Made by a program: the position numbers and the translations under genes
Shown: in pieces, positions 19,838 through 32,000 of the stretch
How positions within the stretch are numbered: the first letter of the stretch is position 1
Layout of the letters: every line of letters begins with the position of its first letter
The notes under the pieces: model-generated
Seen by the model: only the letters and a program-made list of their open reading frames with translations
What the model was told of the DNA's origin: nothing
Databases searched by the model: none
Source of the DNA: Halomonas llamarensis
GTDB taxonomy: Bacteria > Pseudomonadota > Gammaproteobacteria > Pseudomonadales > Halomonadaceae
NCBI RefSeq assembly: GCF_023555005.1
Contig: NZ_JAMJPJ010000029.1
Location: 1 to 42,075, forward strand
Direction of reading: 5' to 3'
Length of the DNA stretch: 42,075 nt

Positions 19838-22800
19838 TTATTCGATTGACAAGGAAGGATGCGCCTCTTCCTGAATCCCGTGCTCACTCTCACGTAGAGC
19901 GGCACCCAGCTCGACGGCAGTGGAATGATCGAATACCACGCCGGGGGCTATCTCGATCCCGAACTGTTTGCGAATGCGGGCCACCAGTTTGATAACCAAC
20001 AGTGAGTGCCCACCCAGTTCGAAGAAATCGTCATCAATGCCTATTTCATCGCGACCAAGCAGCTCAGCCATGGCTTGGCATAGGTTGGCTTCCACGGCAT
20101 CCCGGGGTTTCACCAAGGTTTTTCTTTCCACGTTTTTTTGGGCCAAGGCTTCCAGCGTGGAGGTATCTACCTTGCCATTACCTAGGCGGGGGAAATGCTC
20201 AACAGGTATAAAGCGAGAAGGACGCATGGGCTCAGGCAGCAGTACAGTCAGTTGCTCGCGCAGTTGGTCCAGGCCCTCAACGGACGTTACCTCGGCGTCA
20301 GCGATCAGGAACGCTAAGAGTTCCTGGTTATCACCGCCACTGCCCATCAGGCGAACCAGGCTCTGCTTAACTCCTGGCTGTGCTTGCAACACGCTTTCGA
20401 TTTCCGCTGGTTCAACACGAAAGCCGCGCAGCTTGATCTGATCGTCAGTTCGCCCAATAAGGCGGATGCCACCCTCGGGTAGCACGCACGCCAGATCGCC
20501 GGTGCGATAGAGCCGTTCACCGACAATAAAGGGATCTTCGACAAACGCGGAAGCATCACTATTGAGATAACCACGCGCCAGTTGGGCGCCGCCCAGATAC
20601 AACTCACCCACGCCACCGGTGGGGGTAGCGTGCAAGTTTTCGTCAAGCACTCGAAAGCGGCAGTTAGGCAGCAACTGGGTTAGCGGCAGCGGGCCTGCTA
20701 TATCTTGCGAAAGTGATACCGGGTGCACCATCACGCCCACCGTGGCTTCTGTGGGGCCATAGTGATTGTATAGGTGGCAATCGGGTGAGATCCGCGCGAT
20801 GCTCGAAAGCAAGGCAGGTGAAGTTGCCTCACCGCCTAGAATCAGCGTTTTCGGCAACTGGGGTGTATCACACTCCAGCAGGGCCTCCAGATGAGACGGC
20901 ACCATTTTGAGCGCATCGATATCGGCCGCCGACATAAAGCGCGCAAAGTGGTCGCCATCCTGCATATCGTCAGGTGCGGCGATCACCAGGCGAGCACCAT
21001 TGAACAAGGCGCCGAACAGTGCCGTATTGCCCAAGTCAGTGGCCAGCGACCCGGTCAATGCCCAGCGCTGGCGTGCCGATAGCCCCATAGCCTTTGTGGC
21101 ACCGGCTACGTAATTGAGCAGTTGACCATGCTCAATTACCACGCCTTTGGGCGTACCGGTGGAGCCAGAAGTATAGAGAAGGTAAGCCACGTCGCTGAGG
21201 CCAGGCTCTGGAAACGGCAATGCGCTACTACCCACCCCTTCCACTTCTCTTGGCAGCCCCACACTGCGGATGCCGGGAAAGGCCAGTGCTGCGAGTTCCG
21301 CCTCGCCATCTTCAGTGCTCACTACTAGCGCAGGCTGGGCATCCTCAAGCACTCGCTGTTTGCGGGCTAGGGGCCACTCAGGATCGAGCGGCAGATAGGC
21401 GGCACCTACACGCCAGACTGCCAGTAGCAGCACGACCAAATCGGTGGAACGGGGCAGGTTGAGCGCTACATAATCTCCATGTTTGACGCCCTGATTATCC
21501 AACCACCGCGCGATACCATTAATGCGGGCTTCTAATTGGGCGTAGCTCAGCGTGCGGCCCTGCTCCTCAATGGCAATTGCATCTGGCGTCGAAGCAGCCC
21601 AAGCGGCGATATGGGTAGCTACGCTACGCTCGCCCACGTCGAGCTCACTGTCCTCAATCGACAGTAATCCCTGCTGTTGCTCAGGGGAGATAAGCGGCAC
21701 CGAAAATAGCTTTTGCGCAGGGTCAGCTAGGCCCGCCTGAAGCAGTGTCTGGAACTGATCCAGCAAGCACTCGGCCGCCTCGCGGCTATAGCATGATGGG
21801 TCAGCGTAGAGCGTTGCCACTGCGCCGCTCTCACTGCGGCCAATGTGCAAGGCAAGTTCAAACTCTGCCGATGGCCCTGGCACTTCTCGCAAGCGCCACT
21901 GCAAACCCGCCGACTTTAGCTCACTCACTTCCTCTGAAAATGCGAACCCCACTGCGAGGTGGCGCTTATCAGGCAGCGCATCAATTGACCAATACTCTTG
22001 GGCTTGGGTATGCGCCTCTAACTGCCCTGATAAATGGGCAATCCAGCTAGAGAAGTCGCTATCAGCAACGCCTTCAACCAGCATCGGCAGCACCTTGTCG
22101 AAGAGCCCGATCGCCCCTTGCATCACCTCGTAATCCTGGCGGCAGTCGTGTTGCCAACCGCCTATCACACTCTCATTACCGCTAATTCTGGCGAGTAACG
22201 CCCACCAAGCCGCCTGCAGCACTGCCTCTGCGGATACTTGAAGCTCGTCTGCCAGGTTGTCGATACGCGTCACTAAGCTTGATTCGAGCTGACAGGCCAC
22301 ATACTCATGCTCTGCCCGCACATCATGGCGGTTAACTTGTCTGGCAGGTAAGCGGCATGCGCCTGCCTGCTCGGCATGCTGTTGGTGATTTTGCCAATAT
22401 TCACGGCCCTCTTCGGCGTCATCGTCGTTTTCGAGCGAAGCACGCCACTCGATGAACTGGGAATACTGCAGCGTAGGCTCATCACCGGCTCCTCCGCTCT
22501 TATCGTAAGCATCCGCCAACGCCGAGAACAGCGACTGCAGACTGCCGCGATCCGCCACCAACGCCGAAACAGCCAGTACTAATACCCAGGCTGTTTCGCC
22601 AGTACGCAGCAGCGCTGGACGCAGCAGCTCGCCACTCTCAACGGGCATGTGCTTGAGTGACTCGCTAAAGTTATTAAGAAAGTCGTTGAGCAGCGCATTC
22701 TTGTCATCGCTGCCGCGTAAGTCTTCATAACGCCACTCAATAGCAGGTAGCTCTTCAAGCGCCTGGTGTCGCAGCCCGCGGTACCCGGCCACACTTTTCA

Positions 22801-23023
22801 GAGACGTAGACAGGGCTTCATGCTGTTGTCTAAGGTCGCTCAGAGCCCGCTCCAGTCGTGAGCTATCAAGCGCCCCTTGAATATCGACCAACATCACATT
22901 CGCCTGCGCCGGTGCTACCTGCTGGGTATCACCTCCATTAGCTTCCGCCGCCACCAACACTGCGCGCTGTTCAGGGCTAAGCGGCCAATGGGCAAGGCTC
23001 TGCTGTTCCGTTATTGCACTCAT
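19838..23023 (-). CDS. NRPS2: degenerate condensation/interface domain-A-T (Asp)
   Basis: A 1061-residue synthetase with GGGAG seven bases before its ATG. The first 440 residues align with condensation domains (SPEQRAVLVA, EYWQNH, IGLFDKVLPM) but the HHxxxDG motif is replaced by SALVADRG near residue 155, with both His lost. It is unlikely to form peptide bonds. Condensation-like 'interface' domains that recruit Asp beta-hydroxylases are known from siderophore synthetases, and this is the best candidate here. The adenylation domain (about 450-960) has pocket D-L-T-K-I-G-H-V-G (LATDLGNT, LKMVPS, LYNHYGPTEATVG), an aspartate code. The carrier is FFELGGHSLLVIK near 1000. The working condensation domain for this residue is probably the last one of NRPS1, 25 bases upstream. 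Confidence 0.9.
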   Translation of the reverse strand: MSAITEQQSLAHWPLSPEQRAVLVAAEANGGDTQQVAPAQANVMLVDIQGALDSSRLERALSDLRQQHEALSTSLKSVAGYRGLRHQALEELPAIEWRYEDLRGSDDKNALLNDFLNNFSESLKHMPVESGELLRPALLRTGETAWVLVLAVSALVADRGSLQSLFSALADAYDKSGGAGDEPTLQYSQFIEWRASLENDDDAEEGREYWQNHQQHAEQAGACRLPARQVNRHDVRAEHEYVACQLESSLVTRIDNLADELQVSAEAVLQAAWWALLARISGNESVIGGWQHDCRQDYEVMQGAIGLFDKVLPMLVEGVADSDFSSWIAHLSGQLEAHTQAQEYWSIDALPDKRHLAVGFAFSEEVSELKSAGLQWRLREVPGPSAEFELALHIGRSESGAVATLYADPSCYSREAAECLLDQFQTLLQAGLADPAQKLFSVPLISPEQQQGLLSIEDSELDVGERSVATHIAAWAASTPDAIAIEEQGRTLSYAQLEARINGIARWLDNQGVKHGDYVALNLPRSTDLVVLLLAVWRVGAAYLPLDPEWPLARKQRVLEDAQPALVVSTEDGEAELAALAFPGIRSVGLPREVEGVGSSALPFPEPGLSDVAYLLYTSGSTGTPKGVVIEHGQLLNYVAGATKAMGLSARQRWALTGSLATDLGNTALFGALFNGARLVIAAPDDMQDGDHFARFMSAADIDALKMVPSHLEALLECDTPQLPKTLILGGEATSPALLSSIARISPDCHLYNHYGPTEATVGVMVHPVSLSQDIAGPLPLTQLLPNCRFRVLDENLHATPTGGVGELYLGGAQLARGYLNSDASAFVEDPFIVGERLYRTGDLACVLPEGGIRLIGRTDDQIKLRGFRVEPAEIESVLQAQPGVKQSLVRLMGSGGDNQELLAFLIADAEVTSVEGLDQLREQLTVLLPEPMRPSRFIPVEHFPRLGNGKVDTSTLEALAQKNVERKTLVKPRDAVEANLCQAMAELLGRDEIGIDDDFFELGGHSLLVIKLVARIRKQFGIEIAPGVVFDHSTAVELGAALRESEHGIQEEAHPSLSIE

Positions 23024-23048
23024 TTATAGACTCCCAAACCCCGTGACT

Positions 23049-26000
23049 TCATTGATCGACCAACTCGGCATCGGCACCTGCCCCTTGGGCCTCTTCCAGC
23101 GCCGAGCGCTCATAGATGTCTCCCATCGCCACTACAATCTTGCGTGGCCCTTCGAAGGGATCCCGGGCATGGGCCGCTAACATGTTGTCGACCATCACCA
23201 CATCGCCCCGGCGCCAGTCGAAACGCACCGCACAGGCTTCGTAGGCTTCTCCGACAACCTTCATCATCTCGTCGCTAATCACGGAGCCGTCGCCGAAGTA
23301 GACATTTCGCGGTAGGCGCTCCTGACCCACCATGCCAAGCAGGTCTTCTTTCACATCAGGCTCAAGGCAGCTGACGTGGTGGAGCTGCACCTGATTGAAG
23401 AACACCCGGTCACCGGTCACTGGATGGGTGACTACCGCTGGGCAGCGTGTACGTGTCTGCAGCTCGTCATCACCCAACCACTGCCACTCAATTCCCGCTT
23501 CTTTGAGCCGCGCCTCAACCTCTTCCTTGCTATCGGTTTTGAAAAAGTCTCGCCAGCTCACGTCCAGGTTGCGGGTGAAGGTGCGCACATAAAGCAGCCC
23601 TTTGCGCTCGAACTCCTCCACCACATCGGCGGGCAGTTGGCGCAACATCTCCCGGCAGTCAACGATCGGTGTGGCACCTCCCACGGGAGAGGGGAATTCG
23701 CAGAAGAACAGTTGCTTTCGCGGCCAGCGCTCCAAATGCGAGCTTTCGTTGTGATAGAGAATCATCTGGCGCTCGGGATAGGGGGTTGAACGGTAGGTAT
23801 TGCGCCCCCCTTCTTTCTTGGGCAGGTCACCATAGTTGCCGTAAAGGCCCGGCTGGATAGCCTCGGCAAAGGCTTCAAATTCTTGCGGTGTAGTCAGCCC
23901 AAAGTTACGGAACAGAATGCCTGCATGCGTGCGTAAGTGTTGCTCGATAAAGTCACGCTGGGAGGTGGCCCAGGCAACCGCATCAAGGTCAGCGTCCGTC
24001 GCTTCGATCACGAGAGGAAAGACTCTTTTCTCGTCGAGCAATGCCGTTCGTATCGGTGAGTCACTGTTGGTCGAGGATCGCGCACCTGGCTGGGATTTCA
24101 GGCTGCCAAGCTTGTTGAGTTTGGAACCTTTTGAAAGGTTGTTTTGCATGGCGTGTTTCTCCATTAGGGGTAAGCGAAACTCCTCAACGGGCATGCTGGG
24201 AGCTTCCACGATCTGCGCTAGTAGCGACTGCCAGGCACCGGTCAAGTGCTCAATGGTTTCGCGTCGATACAAGGCAGTGGCATAAACCCACTCGACTGAT
24301 AGTCCGGTATCACTTTCATCAACGAATACCGCCATATCGAACTTCGACTCCTGCCGGGGCTGGGGTATTACCTCCACCTCAAGGCCCGGAATTGAGAACC
24401 GCTCGGTTGGCGTGTTTTGTAGTACGAATAGGGTTTGTATGAGGGGGGAACGATCTCGCTCACGTCTGATGCCCGAAAGCTCGACAATTCTGTCGAAGGG
24501 AACGCCTTGATGATCGAAAGCATCCAGCACGCTGGTCTGTACGTGCTCGAGCCAGTGGCCGAAATCAATCTGGCCATCAGCCAAGCGAGATCGTAGTGGG
24601 ATGACATTGACAAAAAAGCCAATTAGCGGCTCAACATCAGGATGGCTACGGCCAGCAACATCGGTTCCCACCACTAGATCTTGTTGACAAGTATGGCGGT
24701 GCATCAACAGCTGAAAACTCGCCAATAGAAGCGTAAATAGCGTGGCGCCACGCTGTGCGGCAAGCTTGTTCAACGCTTGTGATAGGTCTGGACTCAGTGC
24801 CATGCGCTGGGAGTTCCCAGCATGTGATACTTGGCTGGGCCTGGCGAAGTCCGCTGGCAGTGTTGAGAGCGAAGGAGCATCACTTAGATAGCGACGCCAG
24901 AAGGTTGCGCTTTGCTCAAAGGCTACTCCCGACAGTGCTTTCTCATGCCAAGCAGCATAGTCCACGTACTGAATGGGGAGATCGGGAAGCTCACTCTCTT
25001 CATCATCAATAAGCGCGCGATAGGTTGTGACGAACTCGTTGATGAAGACAGCTTCTGACCAGCCGTCGAATACAATGTGGTGAACACAGAGCAGCAGCAG
25101 ATGCGACCGTGGCGATATCCTTATTACAGCGGCACGGAGAAGCGGCCCCGAGGATAGATCGAAGGCACGCTGTGCATGCTCTTCCATAAGCTGCCGGGCT
25201 TTATCACGCTGCTGGTCGCCCTCCAGGTTCACCAAGTCGACCCATTCAATCTCCATAGGGTTGCCGGGTGCGATGACTGCGATCGGTTCACCCGCTTCGT
25301 TCTCGGGATAACGGGTACGCAGTACTTCATGACGATCTACAATCACATCAAGCGTCGACTTAATCGCTTCTGCATCAAGCTGCCCTGTGAGGTTTAGAGC
25401 AGCGGACATGTTGTAGCCCGTTCGTTCGCTGGAGGAGCCTGCCAATCGATCGACCAGCCATAACCGCTTCTGGGCCGGAGATAATGGCATTTGCTCACGC
25501 CGGGTAATGGGACGCAGCGGCGTATCGCTCACCAGGTCATTCCCACTGGTAGAGATAAGGAGAGCCAATTCGGACAGTACGGGGCTCTTAAATAAGTTGC
25601 GAAGGGCCAAGCTCTGAAGACCTGCCGCTCGTATGCGTGCAAGCACCTGCAGTGCCGATAATGAATGTCCTCCTAACTCGAAGAAGTTATCGTGGCGCCC
25701 TACTCGCTCCACACTCAACACCTCTGACCAAATCCCCACCAGCGCTTCTTCCACCTCGCCCTGAGGTGGCTCGTACTGAGAGCAACTGGCCATCTCCGGC
25801 TCAGGCAAGGTCTTGCGGTCTACTTTGCCATTGGCATTCAGCGGCAGTGCATCAAGCGAGACCAGCACTCCCGGCACCATATAGTCCGGTAGCTTTTGAC
25901 CGAGTGCTTCACGTAGTACGGCAGTATCGAGTTCACTGCCAGCTTGGGGCACCACATAAGCGACTAACCTAGAACCACTGGGGCCTTCTTGAGCGACCAC

Positions 26001-29000
26001 TACTGACTCGCGCACTTCTGGCTGAGAGAGCAGTTCAGCTTCAATCTCACCAAGCTCGATACGCAGGCCGCGGATCTTCACCTGATGATCCAAGCGGCCC
26101 AGGTACTCAAGCTGGCCATCGTCACGCCATCGCACCAGATCGCCGGTGCGGTAGAGGCGTTCACCCTGCGCAAATGGATCGGCTACGAAACGATCTGCCG
26201 TCAGGGCGGTACGATTCAAGTAGCCCCTCGCTAGACCAACACCGCCCAGATAAAGCTCGCCTGCTATGCCGACCGGTACAAGATTCAGATCATCATCCAG
26301 CACCAGTGCCTTGCGCGCCCCAATTGGCTGACCGATCGGCACTTGGGACGATTGCCCAAGTCCAGAATCATCCGACCATAACGTTGGAGAGATAACGGTT
26401 TCAGCCGGACCATAGGCATTGAAAAGGTGCTCCGGCTGGCAAGCTCGGCGAATTCCCTCGAAGTCTTCACGAGACCAGGCTTCGCCACCGGCAATGCAGA
26501 GGCGCACCGGCAGGGAGCCTTCAGGCAAGCTTTGGTAGAGATGACGTAAATAAGCCGGAGGCAAATACAGCACGCTAACATCATGCTGCCGCACCAGAGT
26601 GGCTAGCGTCTCGGTCCCTAGATGTCGTCCTTGTGGTAGCACGAGGGCAGCACCTGCCAGCAGTGGAAGCAACCACTGCTCTCCAGCGGCATCAAAACTG
26701 ATCGAAGCAAACTGAAGTAGCCGGTCTTCGGGCATCAGGTTGTAACGCGCCCCAATCGCCTGAAGATGCATCGCCAGAGGAGCATGACTCACGCCAATTC
26801 CCTTGGGCCGCCCGGTGGAGCCTGAGGTGTAGATCACATAGGCAAGGTGCTCGCCGTGCAGTGCCACTTCAGGGTTGATCGGCGCATGGTGAGCAACATC
26901 CAACCGATCCAACTCAATGACGTTCAGCCCATCGGCCACCGGAAACGCATCGCGTAGATGCTGTTGAGTAAGCAGCAACTTGATACCACTGTCCTCGACC
27001 ATATAGGCCAGTCGATCGCTCGGGTAATCCGGATCCAACGGTACATAGGCGCCCCCCGCCTTGAGGATCGCCAGCAGCCCCACCACCATTTCGATGGAAC
27101 GCTCAACGGCGATACCAACTCGGGCTTCGGGTTTTACGCCTAAGCCAACCAGATATTGGGCCAGTTGGTTGGCACGGCCGTTGAGTTCGGCGTAGCTGAG
27201 TGACTGATCTTGGAAAACTAGCGCAGTAGTCTCTGGGATCGCCGCTGTCTGGCGCTCAATCAGATTATGGATTAGAGAAATGTCAGAATATTGCTGCGTA
27301 TTCTCCCCCCACTCGCTCAACAACTGCTGTTCGTCTGCTCTAAGCAGACTGATCTCACTTAATGGTTGTTGAGGCGCCGCTTGCAGATTTTCTACGATGC
27401 CTGCAATGGCGGTACTCAGGTAGTCACACAATCGCTGAGCACCGATGATACGGCTCACCTGCCCTACCAACTGGAAGCCGTGACCTAGATCGTCCACTGA
27501 CATCGTGATTGGATAGTTAGTGCGTTCTTGGCCCCCCAGCACCTCCATACCTTCCCAGGTTTGAGCGATGCGTCCCTCTTGCTGAGGTGCGCTGTAACGA
27601 TAGTTCAGTAGGCTCGTGAAAAGCGGCGTTCCACCGGGCAAACCGCTGCAGCGCTGCGCAAGGCCAAGACTGGCATGCTCGTGATGCAACAGAGCAGATA
27701 GAGCCTCGCGGGTTTGTCGCAAGGACTGATAGGCATCTTGAGTGCCCATTTTGATACGCACAGGGAGTGTATTGATAAACATCCCCAGAGCCCGCTCAGC
27801 ACCTTCGAGGCCCTGCATACGCCCGAACAGCACAGTGCCGAACACCACATCGTCCTGCCCAGTAATTTTGCTCAGCACCAACGCCCAGGCCAAGTGGAAC
27901 AAGCTTGCCGTGCTCACACCATGACGCTGCGCCTGCTGCCGCACCTGCTGGGCTAGCTCCGCCGACAAAGGAACGCGTACTTCTTCGATATCGTTGCCAT
28001 CGCCACGAACGTCTAGTAGCCCGAAGGGGGCGGTCGGTTCCTCAATATCGCCCAACCGCTCTCTAAAGAAGGCTTCGTGCTCTTCCAGGCTTACCCCTAG
28101 CTGGGCCTGCGCCACAAAGTTGCGGAATGGGATCGGCTTGGGCAGTTCATCCTCACGATCTTGCTGGATCAGGGCAATCTCTTCCACCAGTAGCTCGAGG
28201 GTGGTGTTATCCATGACGAGATGGTGGCTAGGTAGTTGCAACAGCCAGCGGTTTTGCTCGGCATCGTATGCAGCTACCGCCCGTAGCATAGGCGCTCGGC
28301 GTACGTCGAGGCGATAGTGCTCGGGATCCACTTCGGCATTCAGCCGTTTAGCAACGTTTTGTGATGGGATACTATCAACGTTTAGCCATTCGAGGGCTAA
28401 TTCGGCATGCCGGTAAATGGCCTGTACCGGCCGGCTTAGCCCTTCCCAAAGCACCGCAGTCCGCAGGATGTCATGCCGGTCAATCAGTTTATTGAAACAG
28501 GCAATGAATGCTTTCAACCGTTCCTGGCAATCAAAACCGAGTAAGTGCGGAGTTACATAGGCATCGCCCCTCTGCTGCAGCTGGTGATGGAAAAGGATGC
28601 CCTCCTGCAGCGGTGCTAGCGGGTAGATATCTTGAATATTGCTGCCCCCCCCCGGCACTGCCGCTTCGATCGCGCTGATCTCTTCGGCATTGAGTTCGAT
28701 CAAAGGCAGCATCTCGGGCTGGATCGCCGAGCAGCCATCTGGAATGCGGTTGGGCGGTATGATGATTTCCTGCCGCTCTGATGTCTGCTTCAATGCCTGG
28801 GCGAAGGCCGCCAGTTCCGGGAATTGGAACAGCGTGCGTACCTGCGCCGTTAGTACCCGATGCCGCATTTGCTCCAACACTTTCAGAGCCAATAACGAAT
28901 GGCCCCCAAGCTCGAAAAAGTTGTCGTGGCGGCCCACACTTTCAACGCCAAGTATCTCTGACCAGATTGCCGCTAACGCTTCTTCCACCTCGCCTTGGGG

Positions 29001-32000
29001 CGGCTCATACGGTGAGCCACTGGCTAACTCCGGCTCGGGCAAGGCTTTACGGTCTACCTTACCGTTCGGAGTTAATGGCAGAGCCTCCAAAGTAACCACC
29101 ACCCCAGGCACCATATAGTCTGGTAGATTTTGTCTGAGCGTTTCGCGTAGAGAGGTAGTGTCGAGTTCAACGTCGGCTTGCGGAGTCACGTAGGCTACCA
29201 GCCTAGAACCACTAGGGCTTTCTTGAGCAGCTACCACTGCCTCGCGTATCTCTGAAAGGGCTAGCAGTTGAGCTTCAATTTCGCCTAATTCAATACGGAA
29301 TCCCCGCACTTTGATTTGATGGTCAATCCGTCCCAAGTATTCAAGCTGACCATCCTCTCGCCAACGCACTAAGTCACCCGTGCGGTAAAGTCGTTCGCCC
29401 GCAGTAAAGGGATCAGCCACAAAGCGTTCCGTCGTCAGGTCAGCACGGCCCAGGTAACCCCGCGCCAAGCCTATGCCGCCTAAGTACAATTCACCCGCCA
29501 CTCCGGGCGGAATCAGATTGAGCGCACTATCCAAAACGACCAGCCGCGTCGCCGCAATCGCGCTTCCGAGGAAGACCTGATCGTCCTTCACTGGATGCGT
29601 CGCGGACCAAATCGTGGTCTCGGTGGGACCGTACATGTTCCACAATTCGATCCCTTGAGTTTGCAGATCCTCAGCTAGATCAGGTGGTAAAGCCTCACCG
29701 CCGCATAGCCCCTTAAAGCCTTCCGTTAGCGGAGCCGTCATCCATGGCCAGCCTGACGAGCGCAGCAACCGCCAGCCAGAGGGTGTCGCCTGGAAAACTG
29801 TCGCTTTTTCCTTATCGAGACATTCACCCAAGGCCCTGCCATCCTGAGTCGTCTCGCGGCTCGCCAGTACGACCCTTGCGCCGCTGATCAATGGCAGATA
29901 TAGCTCCAGGGCAGCAATATCAAACGATAGCGAGGTCACCGCCACCAGGATATCGTCTGAGCTAAGGCCAGGGGTTTCCTGCATGCTTAGCAAGAAGTGG
30001 CAGAGCGCGTAATGACGCACCATTACGCCCTTGGGTCGCCCGGTAGAGCCCGAGGTGTAAATCACGTAGGCGAGATGCTCAGTGTGCAGGGCCACTTCTG
30101 GGTTGGTTGACGCATGATGTGTCACATCCAACTGATCCAGCTCAATGACATTCAGGCTTTCAGCTACTGGTAACGAATCATGAATATGCTGCTGGGTAAG
30201 CAGCAACTCGATACCGCTATCCTCGACCATATAGGCCAGCCGATCACTCGGATAATCTGGGTCTAGCGGTACATAAGCACCACCCGCTTTGAGTATACCC
30301 AGTAGCCCCACCACCATTTCGATGGAGCGCTCCATCGCGATGCCCACTCGGGTTTCGGGTTTTACGCCTAGTCCAATCAGATAGTGGGCCAAGCGGTTGG
30401 CGCGGGTATTGAGTTCGGCGTAGTTGAGTGACTGATTTTCGAAGATTACAGCCACGGCTTCTGGTGTTGTCTCGACACGGTGTTCGATCAGGCGATGGAT
30501 AGGCTCGACATGTGGATAGCGCTGAGTCTTCCCACCCCAGCAGGCCAATTGCTGTTGCTCATGGTCTGCCATCACCTCCATCTCACATACATTTCGTGAA
30601 CCAGTCCCATCCAAGGCATCTACCAGCGCATGAACCGACCGCTGCACATACTCACACAGCCTTTGAGCCCCAAAGGATCCAGTGATTTGCATCATCAGTT
30701 CAAAGCCTTCCCCTTGGTCATCCACCGAAAGCCCGACCGGGTAATTTGTCCTTTCCGTATTCTCGACTACCTCCATACCTTCCCAGATATGGCCATCCCA
30801 GATACGGGAGGATTGGTCATCGCCATGGGAACTATGACGGTAGTTCAGCAATGCAGAAAATATTGGCATTCCTCCCTGCATAGCACTGGCCCCTTGTGCT
30901 AGAGGCAAACTGGCATGCTCATGATGTAATAACTCAGTTAACGCAGAGTGCGTCTGATGCAAGCATTCCTCGACATCCCTCACTCCCATCCGTATGCGTA
31001 TCGGCAATGTGTTGATAAACAATCCCAGGGCACGTTCAGCGCCCTGACCGCTTTGCATGCGTCCATATAGCACGGTACCGAATACCACATCCTCCTTGCC
31101 CGTGATTTTAGCCAGCACCAGCGCCCAAGCCACGTGAAAGAGTGTGGCAGCGCTGACCCCATGTCGACGCGCCTGAGACCGCAGACGTAATGCCAGTGAC
31201 GTATCCAAAGACATCTTGGCTTCTTCAATCGTAGTGCCATCACCCCGCGCGTCCAGCAAGCCAAATGGGGCCGTTGGTTCATCAACATCGCCCAGCATCT
31301 TTTTGAAGAAAGCTCCATGCTCGGCCTGACTCACCCCCAAGCGTGCTTGCGCTACATAGCGCCGGTAGGGCACGGGTTCAGGTAATGCCTCCGGCCTTCC
31401 CTCCTGAAGCAATGCGATTTCCTCCGCAATACGCTCCAGCGTAGCGTGATCCAACACTAGGTGATGGATGGGTAACGACAGCAACCAACGCTGGTTCTGC
31501 GGATCAGCAGCACCAATCGCGCGCATCATCGGCGCTTGACGCACATCCAAACGATAGTGGCTAAAATTAATCTGGCTATTGAGTCGTTCAGCCACACTCA
31601 TGCCATCAGATAGGGGCGTTTCTTCTAACCATTGGAGGGACAATTCAGCCGACCTGTATACAACTTGAACGGGCTCCTTTAATCCCTCCCAAACCACAGC
31701 CGAACGCAAGATGTCATGACGGAAAATGATGTGATTCAAACTGTCGATAAAACGTTGCAAGCGATCCTTAGTGTCGAATTGCAAAAGGCAATGGAAAAGA
31801 TACGCGTCGCCCTGAGACTCCAACAGGTGATGGAAGAACATACCCTCCTGAAGTGGTCCAAGCGGATAAATGTCCTGGATGTTGGATGCCCCTCCCGGCA
31901 CCATTATTTCTATGTGCCTGAGTTGCTCCTCATCAATATCCATGAGGGTAATCATGTCAGGCTCAAGCGATTGACATCCCTCAGGGATACGGTTAGGCGG

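Noticed and set aside
31440..31480. HHLVLDH and HHLVMDN in NRPS1 as broken condensation motifs.
   Set aside because: This form, together with the N-terminal HHxxxxxGD-like motif, is normal for this dual condensation/epimerisation subgroup.
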